Shown: positions 25,630 to 37,685 of the stretch, piece by piece
Position numbering within the stretch: the first letter of the stretch is position 1
Layout of the letters: each line of letters opens with the position of its first letter
Source of the DNA: Cenococcum geophilum 1.58
Lineage: Eukaryota; Ascomycota; Dothideomycetes; Gloniales; Gloniaceae
Direction of reading: 5' to 3'
Length of the DNA stretch: 64,000 nucleotides
Assembly (NCBI GenBank): GCA_001692895.1
Contig: KV748284.1
Coordinates: forward strand, 124,001-188,000
Made by a program: the position numbers and the translations under genes
The notes under the pieces: generated by a model
Told to the model about the DNA's origin: nothing
Databases searched by the model: none
Seen by the model: the letters and a program-made list of their open reading frames with translations, nothing else

Positions 25630-26000
25630 GGCTGGTCGTTCGAACGGTTGTCGTGTGGCTTCTGGCGACGGTCGTGTGGCGATGACGACGGTCGTCTAGC
25701 TCTGGCGACGGTCATCTGGCTCCGGCGACGGTCGTCTAGCTCTGACGACGGTCGTCTGGCTCTGACGGTCGTCTAGCTCTGGCGACGGTCATCTGGCTCC
25801 GGCGACGGTCGTCTGGCTCTGACGACGGTCATCTGGCTCTGCGACGGTCGTTTGGCTGGACGACGATCGTCCAGCTCTGGCGACGGTCATCTAGCTCCGG
25901 CGACGGTCATCTAAGCTCCGGCGACGGTCGTCTAGCTCTGACGACGGTCGTCTGGCTCTGACGGTCGTCTAGCTCCCGGCGACGGTCGTCTGCTGGCTGT
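25630..26000. repeat. 21-bp GC-rich minisatellite in G
   Basis: Roughly 17 copies of a 21-bp unit like GACGGTCGTCTGGCTCTGGC show small indels and two recurring sub-variants (CATCTGGCTCCGG and CGTCTAGCTCTGA). Higher-order alternation suggests block duplication. The array is distinctly GC-rich against its surroundings. Confidence 0.75.
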
Positions 26001-26129
26001 CGTTCTGGTGTTCTTCCTAGGTAGGGAGGATGTAAGGAAGGGTAAAAAATGAGGTGGCTACCTACCTAGGTGTATATAGGGGGTATACTTGGCAGAGGCA
26101 CGTGTAGAGGCTATCGGGAATATAGCGGG

Positions 26130-27225
26130 GGACCCGATGCGGAGCTTCGTGTAGAGCCTCCGTACGCAGAGCTTCGTGTAGAGCCTCCGTACGCAGAGCT
26201 TCGCGCAGAAGCCTTGTGCAGAGCCTCTGTACGCAGAGCTTTATGTAGAGGCCTTGTGTAGAGCCTCGTGCAGAGGCTTCGTGCAGAGCTTCGTGCAAGA
26301 GCTTCGGGTGCGAGCTTCGTGCAGAGCTTCGTGGCAGAGCTTCGTGCAGAAGCTTCGTGCAGAGCTTCGTGCAGAGCTTCGTGTAGAACTTCGTGGCATA
26401 GCTCCGTGCAGAGCTTCGTGCAGAGCTTCGTGCAGAGGGCTTCGTGTAGAACTTCGCGGCAGAGCTTCATGTAGAACTTCGTGCAGAGCTTCGTGTAGAA
26501 CTTCGTGCAGAGCCTCGTGTCTAACTCGTGCAGAGCTTCGTGTAGAGCTTCGTGGCAGAGCTTCGTGTAGAGCTTCGGTGCAGAGCCTCGTGTAGAGCTT
26601 CGTGCATAGCATTCGTGTAGAGCTTTCGTGCAGAGCTTACCTCGTGGCAAGAGCCTCGTGTAGAGCTTCGTAACAGAGCTTCGTGTAGAGCTTCGTGCAG
26701 AGCCTCGTGTAGAGCTTCGTGCAGAGCCTCGTGTAGAGCTTCGTGCAGAGCTTCGTGTAGAGCTCGTGCAGAGCTTCGTGGCAGAGCCTCCGTGTAGAGC
26801 CTTCGTACAGAGCTTCGTGTAGAGCTCTCGTGCAAAGCCTCGTGTAGGAGCCTTCTGTGCAGAGCCTCGTGTAGAAGCTTCGTGCAGAGCCCCGTGTAGA
26901 GCTTCGTGCAGAGCCTCGAGTAGAGCTTCGTGCAGAGCTTCGTGTAAGAGCTTCGTGCAGAGCTTCGTGCCAGAGCCTCGTGTAGAGCTTCGTACAGAGC
27001 TTGCGTGTAGAGCTTCGTGCAGAGCCTCGTGTAGAGCTTCGTGTCAGAGCCTCGTGTAAGAGTCTTCGTGCAAGAGCCTCGTGTAAGAGCTTCGTGCAGA
27101 GCTTCGTGTAGAAGCTTCGTGCAGAGCTTCGCTGCAGAGCCTCGTGTAGAGCTTCGTACAGAGCTTCGTGTAGAGCTTCGTGCAGAGCCCTCGTGTAGAG
27201 CTTCGTGCAGAACTTCCGAACTTTA
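26130..27225. repeat. 12-bp minisatellite (AGAGCTTCGTGC-like), about 90 copies
   Basis: A 1.1-kb array of AGAGCTTCGTGC and its variant AGAGCTTCGTGT, with occasional 1-2-bp slips, frequently alternates C/T to give a 24-bp period. On the minus strand it reads as repeated Leu-His-Glu-Ala, which produces long spurious ORFs. There is no sign of translation signals or a non-repetitive domain, so it is annotated as a satellite and not as a gene. Confidence 0.8.
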
Positions 27226-27235
27226 AGTAGAACTT

Positions 27236-27565
27236 TAGGAAAAAATTACAGCATCTAATTTTACTTTTCTGCCATTTTAGCATTTTCTAGCATTTAGCAG
27301 CTAAATGCTAATACTTAATTATAAATGCAGCATTTGGCGGCTAAATGCTAGTACTTAGTAATAAATGCAGCTAAATGCTAATACTTAATTATAAATGCAG
27401 CTAAATGCTAATACTCAATTATAAATGCGGCATTTGGCGCTAAATGCTAGTACTTAGTAATAAATGCCGCATTTAGCTGCTAAATGCTAGAAAATGCTAG
27501 AAATGCTAGAAAATGCTAAAATGGCAGAAAAGTAAAATTAGATGCTGGTAAATTTTTTCCTGACG
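27236..27565. repeat. Fold-back segment at the right end of G
   Basis: A 330-bp inverted repeat starts GGAAAAAATTACAGCAT at the left and closes with ATGCTGGTAAATTTTTTCC at the right, with repeated TAAATGCTA/TAGCATTTA motifs in the middle. The right half is also the right terminus of G, so this may be a smaller member of the same family inserted at or copied from the end. Confidence 0.65.
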
Positions 27566-27567
27566 TA

Positions 27568-28078
27568 CTATTATAGGAAGATGTTAAAACTAAAGAACGC
27601 TTATATTTTCTATATTAGCATATTATCTAGCTTAATAACCTTTTTACTAGTATTAAACTACTATAAAGGCTTTATAAGGAAGAAATTGGGATAGCTAAAA
27701 TAGTTAAAANNGTTAAAATATAGNATAAGAAGTAAGATAAGGATTTAANACTAAAATGTAAAGAGTATATAAATTCTAGCCTTATTAACCTTAAATTAAT
27801 ATATAAGGGCTAGATTCCTTAGGGTATATTATATATAGAGCTTTTAAATAACGGCTAGATATTAAAGCTTGCTTAAAAGGATTCTAAAATCGTCTTATTT
27901 ATAAGCACTATTAGTAAAGGTATGTTTGTTTAAATACTAAAGCTCTATACTATATTTAGGTGGCTAATAACCATATATATTACTAGCTGCTAAATAGATA
28001 TTAAGGCTTTAATAATAACCTTTTAAAATAGCTAATGGAGCTTTATAGACTTATAAGCTCTTTAGCGATTAGCTAAGA
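27568..28078 (+). pseudogene. piggyBac-type transposase relic, central part (left arm of E)
   Basis: This continues the transposase frame after element G: an NNLFTSIKLL-type block near 27640-27665 (the conserved LDNLF region), a basic linker, then YINSSLINLKLIYKGQIP near 27765-27820 and the KDSKIVLFISTIS strand near 27870-27915. These blocks are characteristic of DDE_Tnp_1_7 proteins. It contains four ambiguous bases (27710-27711, 27724, 27749) whose mirror positions in the other arm are also ambiguous. It is cut by Gypsy A2 at TAAGA and resumes at 36389. It is non-functional. Confidence 0.7.
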
Positions 28079-28483
28079 TGTTACGGACGCTTTAAGTACA
28101 ATATTATAACTACTTAGGGAAGAGTCGGAAGAAGCTAGTTGGTTAATTTAGGTATAGTTTAGAATGGAAGCGGTGGAACTATATAACGAGGAATGGTAAC
28201 CAAGGTTATATAATGTGCTACATATTAAATAAAAGGAACGAGAGGAACTTACGTACCTTATATATAAGACGTATATTATAGGAGTACGGTTGTGTATTTA
28301 AGGACCCTTAGTCCCTACCTAGATAGTTCCTTCCTTATAGTAATTCTTAGAATATAATTAGAGTTAATCTATTAGGCAACCACTCTACCAGTTATTATTA
28401 CGTTATTAACTTTAACTTACATTACTTATACACCTAGCCTAATAACGAGCCTATCGTAGTTCTTACTATAAGGTTCCGTTACA
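28079..28483 (+). repeat. 5' LTR of A2
   Basis: This is the direct repeat of 35961-36383 and homologous to the A1 LTRs. It is followed by the same post-LTR segment as A1 (ATCACTACCTAGTTATAG-like). Confidence 0.85.
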
Positions 28484-31400
28484 CAATCACTACCTAGTTA
28501 TAGTATTAATAAAGTTAAATAATATACTACTAAAAGCACCAGCTACAACGCTATTGACGGCGGCAACTACTTTAAGGTTAGGTAATAACACTAGTATAGC
28601 AGATACTAACTTATAGCAACCTATGACGGTCGGACAACTACAAGAAATAGTTGACTAGTTAATAACTAACAATGTAGCGTTGGAAGAAAGGGTTAATGGG
28701 ATAGGAGCAGCGAAGATTAAGTTACCATTAATTAAGAGATACTTAGGAGAGAGATTAAAGCTTAAAGGATTTCTTACGTAAATGCACTTTAAAGTTACGT
28801 AAGAAGGGGTAAAGCTACTAATACCTATAGATCAAATAGCCTATATAGGACTATTCCTATTAGGAAAGGCACTTAAATAGTTTAAGCCTTACCTTACGGA
28901 AATACAGGTAAATGGAATAACGACCACTAATTAAGAGGTGCGATTTATATTCTTAAGCTGGGAAGGGTTTATAGAACAACTTATACAAATGTTTAAAGAC
29001 CTAGAGGCAGTAACTATAGTAGAAAGAAAACTTTAAGACATTATATAAAGGACCTTAGCAATTAAGTATATAATACAGTTCCAGACGTTAGCTATATAAG
29101 TTAAGTAGAATAATAAGGCGCTTATGGCATAGTATAAATAAGGACTTAAGGCTAAAGTCTAGGACGTAATTATCCTAATAGAAGATGCGGATACCCTAAG
29201 GGAGTTAATAGATTAAGTAATTAAGATTAATAATTAGATCTACTAAAGGGAATAGGCTAAAAAAGGCTAGGATAGAGTTCTATAGTTATATAAGGCGTAG
29301 AGTACATATTAACTAAAGCTAAGTTAGAAACTATAGTATGGCGTAGAGTTAATGGACCTAAGTAGTACTAAAGAAGCCTATAAGAGATGGAGTAAGAAAC
29401 TATAGAAACCTAGAGGTTAAGGATTTAGTAATTATAGGACTAAGGAGTAGAGGCTAAACTAGGGATCTTAGTAGTAGAAGATGTTTAGGCGGACTCTATA
29501 ATAAAGTTAATAGTTTAAAGATAGAGCTTATATAAATTGCGGGAAATAAGGTTATTTTGCGAGGGATTATAAAGGTAGTTAAAGTTACTATATAATAAAG
29601 AGAACTAGACTAATAGTAGAATATATATATATATAGAGGGATAATAGTATACTACAAGGAACAAAGGAATATTTAATTAGAAGTTTCGCGTTTTATTATA
29701 ACAACGCATACTAAATTTATAAAGACGCTAAGTATAGCGTAAGCTATTGGCTATAGGAGCTAAAATCTATAGAGTATAAAGGAACCGACGAACTAGTTCG
29801 TAGATTGGACATTAAGGATAATAAATTTAATAAAGGTAAAACATTCCGTAATAATAAGGTAATAAAAGCAGCTTACTAGGAGCATATAGCCATTAGAGAT
29901 GTTATACTAAAGGTAGAGAATAATTCCACTACAAAATAGGGAATATTAGTAGGGATTGAAACCCTACTAGACATAATATCTATCGCTTTATAAGACGCAA
30001 AAGAAGTAGGATAGCGAACTACTTCGGCACTCGATAAAGGCAAAAGGCTAAAGGCTTAAGATTCTTAAGATAAGATAAGAGACGACTAAGATTCTTAGGA
30101 CAAGATAAGGTATACCTAAGGACCTATAACGGATAGAAACCGATGGAGTAGGGTAGTAGCTTAGTTTAAAGATATATAAATAAGCTCGGGATAGAGTTTC
30201 CTAAAGGCATAAGACTCTTAAGACGAGATAAGTAAGATTTAAGACTTTTAAGATAAGATAAGAATATCTAAGCCTAGTTGGACTAAAGCAGGAGCTAGGC
30301 TTAAGTTAGAAGTAAGCTTAGGATTAAAGAATCCAAGGGATTAGAAATTTGGAGTATAAATAATAATACCTATAAGTAAGAGGCAAGAGGCTTCTTTATA
30401 GATTAGAGAATCTATAGTATAAACAGTAGTTAGACTAGGAGACAAATATATAAACCTAGAAGACTTATTAGGGGAATATAGTGTTCGGCCTAAAGATTAA
30501 AAGGTCAATACCAAGATTAAAAAGTAAGATAACTTTAAGGATCTACTTATAAGACGCGAAAGGAAAGAAACTATAGAGGAATTTAAAGCAAGAATAGCCT
30601 TATAGTAAGATTAGAAACTAGATAAGAGATCTAGTACACTAGGTCGTATAAGGGATAGAGTACCTGTATAAAAAATCACTAATAGGCCTAGAGTAGGCAT
30701 ACTAAGAGCTAAGTGGCTTACCAAACTGGAATAAGAAGAGGATCTTAGGATTCTAATTAGGTTTAAAAAACAACATATAAAGGGCTATTATAATGTAGTA
30801 ATAAGAAGATACTTCCTTACGGACGAGCCGTATACACTCTAGCAGCTGTACTAAAAGTGGTATAGGTAACGATACAATAATAAGTGGGAAGATTTCTATA
30901 TATAGTTAGACAAAAAAGTTATCTAAGACCACCTAATTATAGAAAAGGCTATAAGTTATATTAAAGGGGCCTTAGTTATAATATTAAAAGATCTAAAGGA
31001 GTAATTAGAGGACTAAAGAAGCAAGAGGTAAATCTTAGTACCTATAAACAAAGTTATAACGCTTAGATTAACATAAGAAAGGTTTAAACTTAAGGATAAA
31101 GACGAGCTAAGAGTTAACCTAAGATACTAAGTATATTATATATTAGTATGGATTATATATATAGAGTACTAAAAGATAAGAACTGGAAGTACCTAATAAA
31201 AATATACTGGTTGTTAGACAAGGCGAAATATTAAAATGCTAGGTATATATATAGTTAGCACCTAATAGAAGTATAAGCCTAAGGGGACTTAATACTTTAG
31301 CCAGGAAGATTCCTTACGGAAGAATACCTAGATAGATAATAGTGGTAGGAATGCCTAGAGAATACATATTTATAGTATATTAAAGACAAAAAGCGAACTA

Positions 31401-32478
31401 AGTATAAACAGGATTAAGTAGCTAATAGTTAGGAAAAGTAGAGGCCTATAAAACTAGAGGGAACTAGTGGTAGAGCCTTAGACCCTTAAAGGAATTTAAG
31501 GACAATACCTAAATTTATAAGTTAAATAGTAAGATTAATAGTTTAAAGCGCTAATAAATAGTAGAGTAATAAGGAACTATATCTTACTAGTAGTAGTTAA
31601 AAGAATAGGGTTATTACATAGGAAAAAGGAGTATTCTTACTTATTAGTAATAATTTTAGGAGATCCGATAGCCTACGGAGGAGGTATTATTAATCTTAAA
31701 ATAGGACCTATTTAGTTAACTATTAAAGGGAGACAGATTAAGATGTCTTTTAATATATTACCATTAGGAAATAATAAGGCAGTATTAAGAATGCCTTAGT
31801 TATAGGAATATAATCTAAAAATCGATTGGGTTATAGGTTAAGTCAATATTAGGGATACTTAACGCCGTAAAATGCGATAATAAGCCAAGTTAGTATAGTA
31901 TTAGGTTAGAGTAATATATAAAGAGACTAAGCGAGGCTTAAGTTATATACTAAAAAGATACTATAAGTATAGTAAGAAACTATAGTTACTAAAAAGTAAA
32001 AAGCTATTAGAGTACGTAGTATAGAACTATAAGATAAAATTAGAACTAGGAATAAGTTTAAGGTTCTTTCTAATCTATAAGCTTACCGAAGAAAAAGGTA
32101 GAGTATTAAAAGAGTTTATCTAGGAGAACCTACGAAAGGGATATATTAGACTATCGCAGTTATTAGCAGGTTATCCAGTACTATTTATACTAAAGAAAAA
32201 TAGCAAACTAAGGCTGTGTATTAACTATAGATAGTTAAATAGCATTACTAGGAAGGATAGGTATCCTTTACCCTTAATTAGCGAAATCTAAGACAGGATA
32301 GGCAACGCGTAAATCTTTACGAAGATAGATCTAAGATGGGTATACTATTAGATTAGAATTAAGGAAGGTAATGAATAGAAGGCAGCCTTTAGGTTAAAGG
32401 AGGGACTATATAAACTATTAGTTATATAATTCGGGCTTATAAACGCACTAGTAATATTTTAAAAGCGTATTAATAATA

Positions 32479-32905
32479 ACGTATTCCACCATCGAGCCGG
32501 CAGAACCATCGAGCCGGCAAGTCCATTTCCCCACTAAAAATTATAAAAATCACAATATAATATCTTAACAACCACTTAATAATAAATTCTAATAATTTAG
32601 ATTTAGACTTTTATATACACTCTACAGCTTCTATTAAAGTTGCATAGTAAATAGTTTAGTAGTTTTTAAGATATAGTAATTTGGCTATATTTTGGCCCCC
32701 AAATTTTAATACCTTAAAAAACTACTAAACTATTTACTATGCAACTTTAATAGAAGCTATAGAGTGTATATAAAAGTCTAAATCTAAATTATTAGAATTT
32801 ATTATTAAGTGGTTGTTAAGATATTATATTGTGATTTTTATAATTTTTGGTGGGGAAATGGACTTGCCGGCTCGATGGTTCTGCCGGCTCGATGGTGGAA
32901 TACGT
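32479..32905. mobile_element. 427-bp fold-back MITE inside A2
   Basis: This is an almost perfect palindrome centred near 32692 and starting ACGTATTCCACCATCGAG. TA lies at 32477-32478 and 32906-32907, and the uninterrupted site is seen in sister copy A1 near 14415. Each arm carries the box ACCATCGAGCCGGCA twice with a 17-bp period. The sequence keeps CpG-containing GC-rich ends and looks free of RIP, unlike the surrounding Gypsy copy. It is therefore young, or too short for RIP to recognise. There is no coding capacity. Confidence 0.85.
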
Positions 32906-35900
32906 TATATTAAGAGAACACTTAAATAAATTTGTTATGGTATATCTTAACAATATTATTATTTACTTAATAACTAAGAAAGAATATAGAGAATACGTTA
33001 AATAGGTTTTAAGGAGACTATAAGAGGAACAGATGCTAGTAGTAATTAAGAAATACGAGTTCTTTACCAAAAAGACTAATTTTATTAAATTTATTATTAA
33101 ACTAGGCTAATTTAGTATAGATCTAAAGAAGATTGAGGCTATAGTGAATTAGTAAGAACTAAAGAACGTTACGCAGTTAAGATTATTTTTAGGGTTTTGC
33201 AATTACTATAGAAGGTTTATAGCGTAATAGTTAAAGAATATTAAACTATTTATGCGGTTAACGAAGAAAGAAGAACTATAGGTATAGGGAGAGGAATAGT
33301 AGAAATTATTTAAAGAAGTTAAGAGGTTGTTTACCTAGGAGCTAGTTCTTAAGATCTATTAACTAGGACTAGAGACGGTTATAGAAACGGATGCGTTAAA
33401 CTTTATACTAGGGGCATACTTTATGCAGAAATATCTAAATGGATAGCACCTAGTAGCATACTATAGTTGGAAGATAATACTACTAGAGTTAAACTATAAT
33501 ATCTATAATAAGGAGTTATTAGGTATAGTTATAGTACTAAAAAAATAGAGAGCATTTTTATAAGGTATAGAGAAACCATTTATAGTTAAGACAGATTATA
33601 AGAACCTAATAGGATTCCTAATAATAAAAGAACTTAATTAAAGATAGGTTAGATAGGTAGAGATACTTATAAAATACTATTTTAAGATTTAGTATACTAA
33701 GGGTATAGATAACATAAGAGTAGACGCGCTAAGTTAAAAGGCTAAACTGTAAAATAATAAAAAGCTATTAGGGGCTTTACTGCAAAAAGATATAGACGGA
33801 TTAATTAGGTTTAATTATCTAAAAATTATAGTAACTTAGGAAGAACTAGAGAAAGTTTACGAGTTACTAAAGAGCCTTTAGGTATAAAGAATTCTAAAAG
33901 TATAACTAGAAGATCTATAGACGGATATATACGAAAATTAAGAAATAAAGTATATCCTAAGAAGTATAGCAGAGCATTTTATAGAAGATTTCTATAAGGG
34001 AACGACTTAAGGATATAATAGAGCTATAGGCTTAATATTAAGACTCTAGGAGGAGTATATTATTAACGGAATCTAGGGCTTAGCAAGAAAAGTTATAAAG
34101 GAGTATTTAGATTGCTAGAGAAATAAACTAATAAGGTATAAGCTATATAGAGGGCTACAACCTATTAAAATACTAGAGAGACTATAGGAGGTTATATTAT
34201 AGGACTTTATTATTAAGTTACTAAAGTTAAAAAATCCTATTACCGGATAAGATTATAACGCGATCTTAGTAATAGTGGACAAGCTTATAAAGTAGGGATA
34301 CTTTATAGCATATACAGAAGAAATATTAGCAGAAGATATCGCTAAAATCTATATTAAAGAAGTGTTTATAAGATATAGAGCACTAAGTAAGATTATATTA
34401 GATAGAGATCTAAGATTTATAGCAGTATTTTAGGAGGTATTCTTAGCGGAATAAGGAATTAGAGCAGTAATTTCTACCGCATATTATCTGCAGACAGATA
34501 GTTAAACGAAAAGATTAAATTAGACACTAGAGCAGTATTTAAGGCACTATATTAATTACGCATAGAATAATTGGGTATCGCTATTACTAGTTATATAGTT
34601 TATATATAATATAACACTATAAGAAGAAATAGGCATATTACCATTTAAGGCAAATTACGGATATAAGCTAAAAATATTATTATTACTACGGTAAGTAAAG
34701 AAGATAAGTAGTAGAGTTAAAGAAAGGATAAAGATATTAATAAATCTTTATATAGACCTTATAGAATTAATAAAGAAAGTATAAGAGAATAAAAAAGTAC
34801 TATAATGCTAAGAGATCTAAGGGACTAGATCTTAAGGAGGGAGATAAAGTATGGCTACTATATAAAAATTTTAAAAGTTAATAANTAAGTAAGAAGTTNN
34901 ACTATATTAGACTAGGACCTTTTAAAATTANNTANAGNATTTTACNNGTTANNTTTAAGTTAAACCTACTAGCTAAGATAAAGATCTACCCTATATAGTA
35001 TATTGTAATACTAAAGCTAGTATATAGGAATGTTAAGCTACTAGTTTATAAAGTAGATATATATAGAGGATAGGAAGAAGACGAATAGCAAGTTTTAAAG
35101 ATTATTAGTTATAAGGACGTTAACAATAAAATATAGTATAAGGTTAAGTAGATAGGCTATAATAAGACTACTTAGGAGCTACTAGAGAATTTAAAGAATG
35201 CTATAGGAAAGGTACAGGAGTATTAGAAGAGATTAGGTTAGGTAGTATTAATAAAAAAGGATCGCTAAAAAATAAGTTACCTAAGGAGGACCTAAGAAGA
35301 GTAGTTGCCGAACTACTTAGATCTATTTCCTTCTTAGTAAAAAGAGAATCCGTTTTTTTATTACTAAGTTTCTACAGACCCTATTTTATAAGTTTCTACT
35401 CTTTAAAACGGACCTTTTTATAAACCTTTTTAAGACGGAGTAACTGAGCGGACGCCGCGATACGGGCTTTAAGAGCCTTTTACTCCATATTATAAGAATA
35501 TTCTAGCTTAGTAAGAGCCTAAGATAGTTTACTATCTAGCTATGCAGTAGTAGATTAAATACAAGACCTTAAGATAAATTAATTAGGGAACTAGATAACT
35601 ATTAAAAGTAATAAGTCGCGTATATTTAGTATTAGAGGAAGAGCGAATGTTATAGGATAAATAAATATTCGCTTTAGTGCACTCTAAATAAAAGGACGGT
35701 TGTTATAAAAATGGATTCGCTAACGCAATATAGACTAACTCCTTTTTCGCATACTAAGAACATGGAGATAGTATAATCTTACTAAAAGACAATATCGCAG
35801 CAATGGTGCGAGCACGACGTTAGGTATATAAAGAAGAAGAAGCTTTAGGTATAATAAGTAACAATATTAACTAAATTAATTAGACGGATATTATACCTCT

Positions 35901-35960
35901 AGTAAACAACTTAAGGATATTTTAAATCTTTAAGGACAAAAATAAAGAGGAGGGAGATGG

Positions 35961-36383
35961 TATTACGGACGCTTTAAGTATAATGTTACGACTACTTAGG
36001 GAAGAGTTAGAAGAAGCTAGTTAGTTAATTTAGGTACAGTCTAAAATAGAACTAGTAGAACTATATAACGAGAAATAGTAACTAAAATTATATAATGTGC
36101 TATATATTAAACAAAAGGAATAAGAGGAATTTACGTACCTTATATATAAGACGTATATTACGTATAAGAAGGATTTTATAGGAGTACGGTTGTGTATTTA
36201 AGGACCCTTAGTCCCTACCTAGATAGTTCCTTTCTTATAGTAATTCTTAGAATATAATTAGAGTTAATCTATTAGGCAACCACTCTACTAGTTATTATTA
36301 CGTTGTTAACTTTAACTTATATTACCTATATACCTAGCCTAATAACGAGCCTATTATAGTTCTTGCTACAAGGTTCCGTTACA
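35961..36383 (+). repeat. 3' LTR of A2
   Basis: This 423-bp direct-repeat partner of 28079-28483 is preceded by a purine tract (about 35945-35960) and followed by TAAGA. Confidence 0.85.
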
Positions 36384-37685
36384 TAAGAGCTATACTACCT
36401 ATTTTAATAGTATTTAACCTTTATAATTACTTTATAAAAGGTATAGATAATATAAATTAAATTAAATTATATTATTTGTCTTTAAGACGATACTAAAGGA
36501 CCTAGAAGCCTCTATTTAACTTCCTCCTTTATATAATTACTACCAACTATTAATTATTCTCCTTTACTACCCTTAGCTGGCCGTATAAAGCTAACTATAA
36601 GGCCTTCCTTTAAAAGCTTATTTAAAAGCTTTTTAAGCAATCCTTATACGTCCTAAAGTCCTTATCTAAGAGAGTCTCTATAAATAATATTGTGTAATAA
36701 TTATTAGAGTTTTACGGCTATAAACTAAAGAGGATAAATAATAAGCTAGTTATATATTTAGCTTACTTAAAGGTAAGATAAAAGGCCTTATAGAGGCTCT
36801 TATAAAGGAAGCCTTTAGTAAAGCTCTTTAGGAGCTTAGTAAGAAGGAACTTAGCTAATAATAATAGTTATTAAAGGCGTTAGAGGGCTTTAAAGACTCG
36901 TTTTAGCTGCCAGCTCTGTTAAATTCCACTTTATAAGCATAGACTATACTGGAAATTATATATAGATTGACTTACTACCTTAAATTAAGCTTATATACAC
37001 TTCTATATAATTTTTGGGCTTTAAATATTTAATATTTAATATTTAAAGCCCTAAAATTATATAGAAGTGTATATAAGCTTAATTTAAGATAGTAAGTTAA
37101 TTTATATATGATTTCTAGTATAGTCTATACTTATAGAGTGGAATTTAATAAAGCTAGCAGCTAAAATAAGTCTTTAGAGCCCTCTAACGCCTTTAATAAC
37201 TATTACTATTGGCCGAGTTCCTCCTTACTAAGCTCCTAGAGAGCTTTACTAAAGGCTTCCTTTATAAGAGCCTCTATAAGGCCTTTTATCTTACCTCTAA
37301 GTAAGCTAAATATATAACTAGCTTATTATTTATTCTCTTTGGTTTATAGCCGTAAAACTTTAATAATTACTATATAATATTATTTATAGAGACTCTCTTA
37401 GACGAGGACTTTAGGATATATAAGAATTGCTTAAGGAGCTTCTAGATAAGCTTTTAGAGGAAGGCCTTATAGCTAGCTTTATGCGGCCAGCCAGGGGTAG
37501 TAAAGGAGGATAATTTATAATAGTTAGTAGTAGTTATATAAAGGAGGAAGTTAAATAGAGGCTTTTAGGTCCTCTAGTATTGTCTTAAAGATAAATAATA
37601 TAATCTTATTTAATCTATATTATCTACGCCTTTTACAAAGTAATTATAGAGGTTAAATACTGTTAGAATAGGTAGTATAGCTCTT
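36384..37685. repeat. Core of the spacerless transposase palindrome
   Basis: This uninterrupted inverted repeat of about 2 x 650 bp has its axis at about 37033/37034, inside GGGCTTTAAATATT...AATATTTAAAGCCC. The arms match base for base to the very centre with scattered transitions. The left limit seen here is only the A2 insertion; homology continues beyond it on both sides. Confidence 0.85.
36389..37033 (+). pseudogene. piggyBac-type transposase relic, C-terminal part (left arm of E)
   Basis: Read forward, this shows the C-terminal blocks of the transposase: a QTQKPL-like Trp/Leu-rich segment near 36495-36515, the SWPYKANYKAFLQKLIQKLF region near 36572-36640, and the SLSKRVSINNIV stretch near 36660-36695. 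The gene appears to end near 36860, leaving about 170 bp of 3' flank up to the axis of the palindrome. No typical Cys-rich C-terminal finger is recognisable. Stops are frequent. The mirror copy follows immediately at 37034-37680. Confidence 0.7.

Larger units (their letters stand above)
24921..27565. mobile_element. Satellite-rich TIR element G (2.6 kb, TA target duplication)
   Basis: The ends are inverted copies of CGTCAGGAAAAAATTTACCA with TA at 24919-24920 and 27566-27567. Excising it restores exactly the sequence of the opposite arm of E near 38190. Inside the TIR is a second motif, GCAGCATTTGGC, repeated. The interior carries no gene but five successive tandem arrays (listed separately) and a fold-back segment at the right end. 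The GC-rich arrays are not RIP-degraded although both flanks are. The long ORFs seen here are products of in-frame repeats. Confidence 0.75.
28079..36383 (+). mobile_element. Gypsy-family LTR retrotransposon A2 (fossil, second copy of the A family)
   Basis: This is the same family as A1, with LTRs at 28079-28483 and 35961-36383 and the target duplication TAAGA (28074-28078 and 36384-36388). Domain relics are a Gag knuckle (about 29530-29585), reverse transcriptase (about 32080-33110, split by a MITE), RNase H (about 33330-33740) and integrase (about 33950-34800). It is broken by many stops and RIP-mutated. Several ambiguous bases occur at about 34885-34955. It inserted in the left arm of element E in the same orientation as A1. 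Net length without the MITE is about 7.9 kb, equal to A1 without B. Confidence 0.85.

Noticed and set aside
24913-27283. Several ORFs of 60-180 codons with Leu-His-Glu-Ala or Ala-Ser-Cys-Arg repeats
   Set aside because: They are in-frame readings of 12-bp and 30-bp satellites in element G, open on both strands and in several frames.
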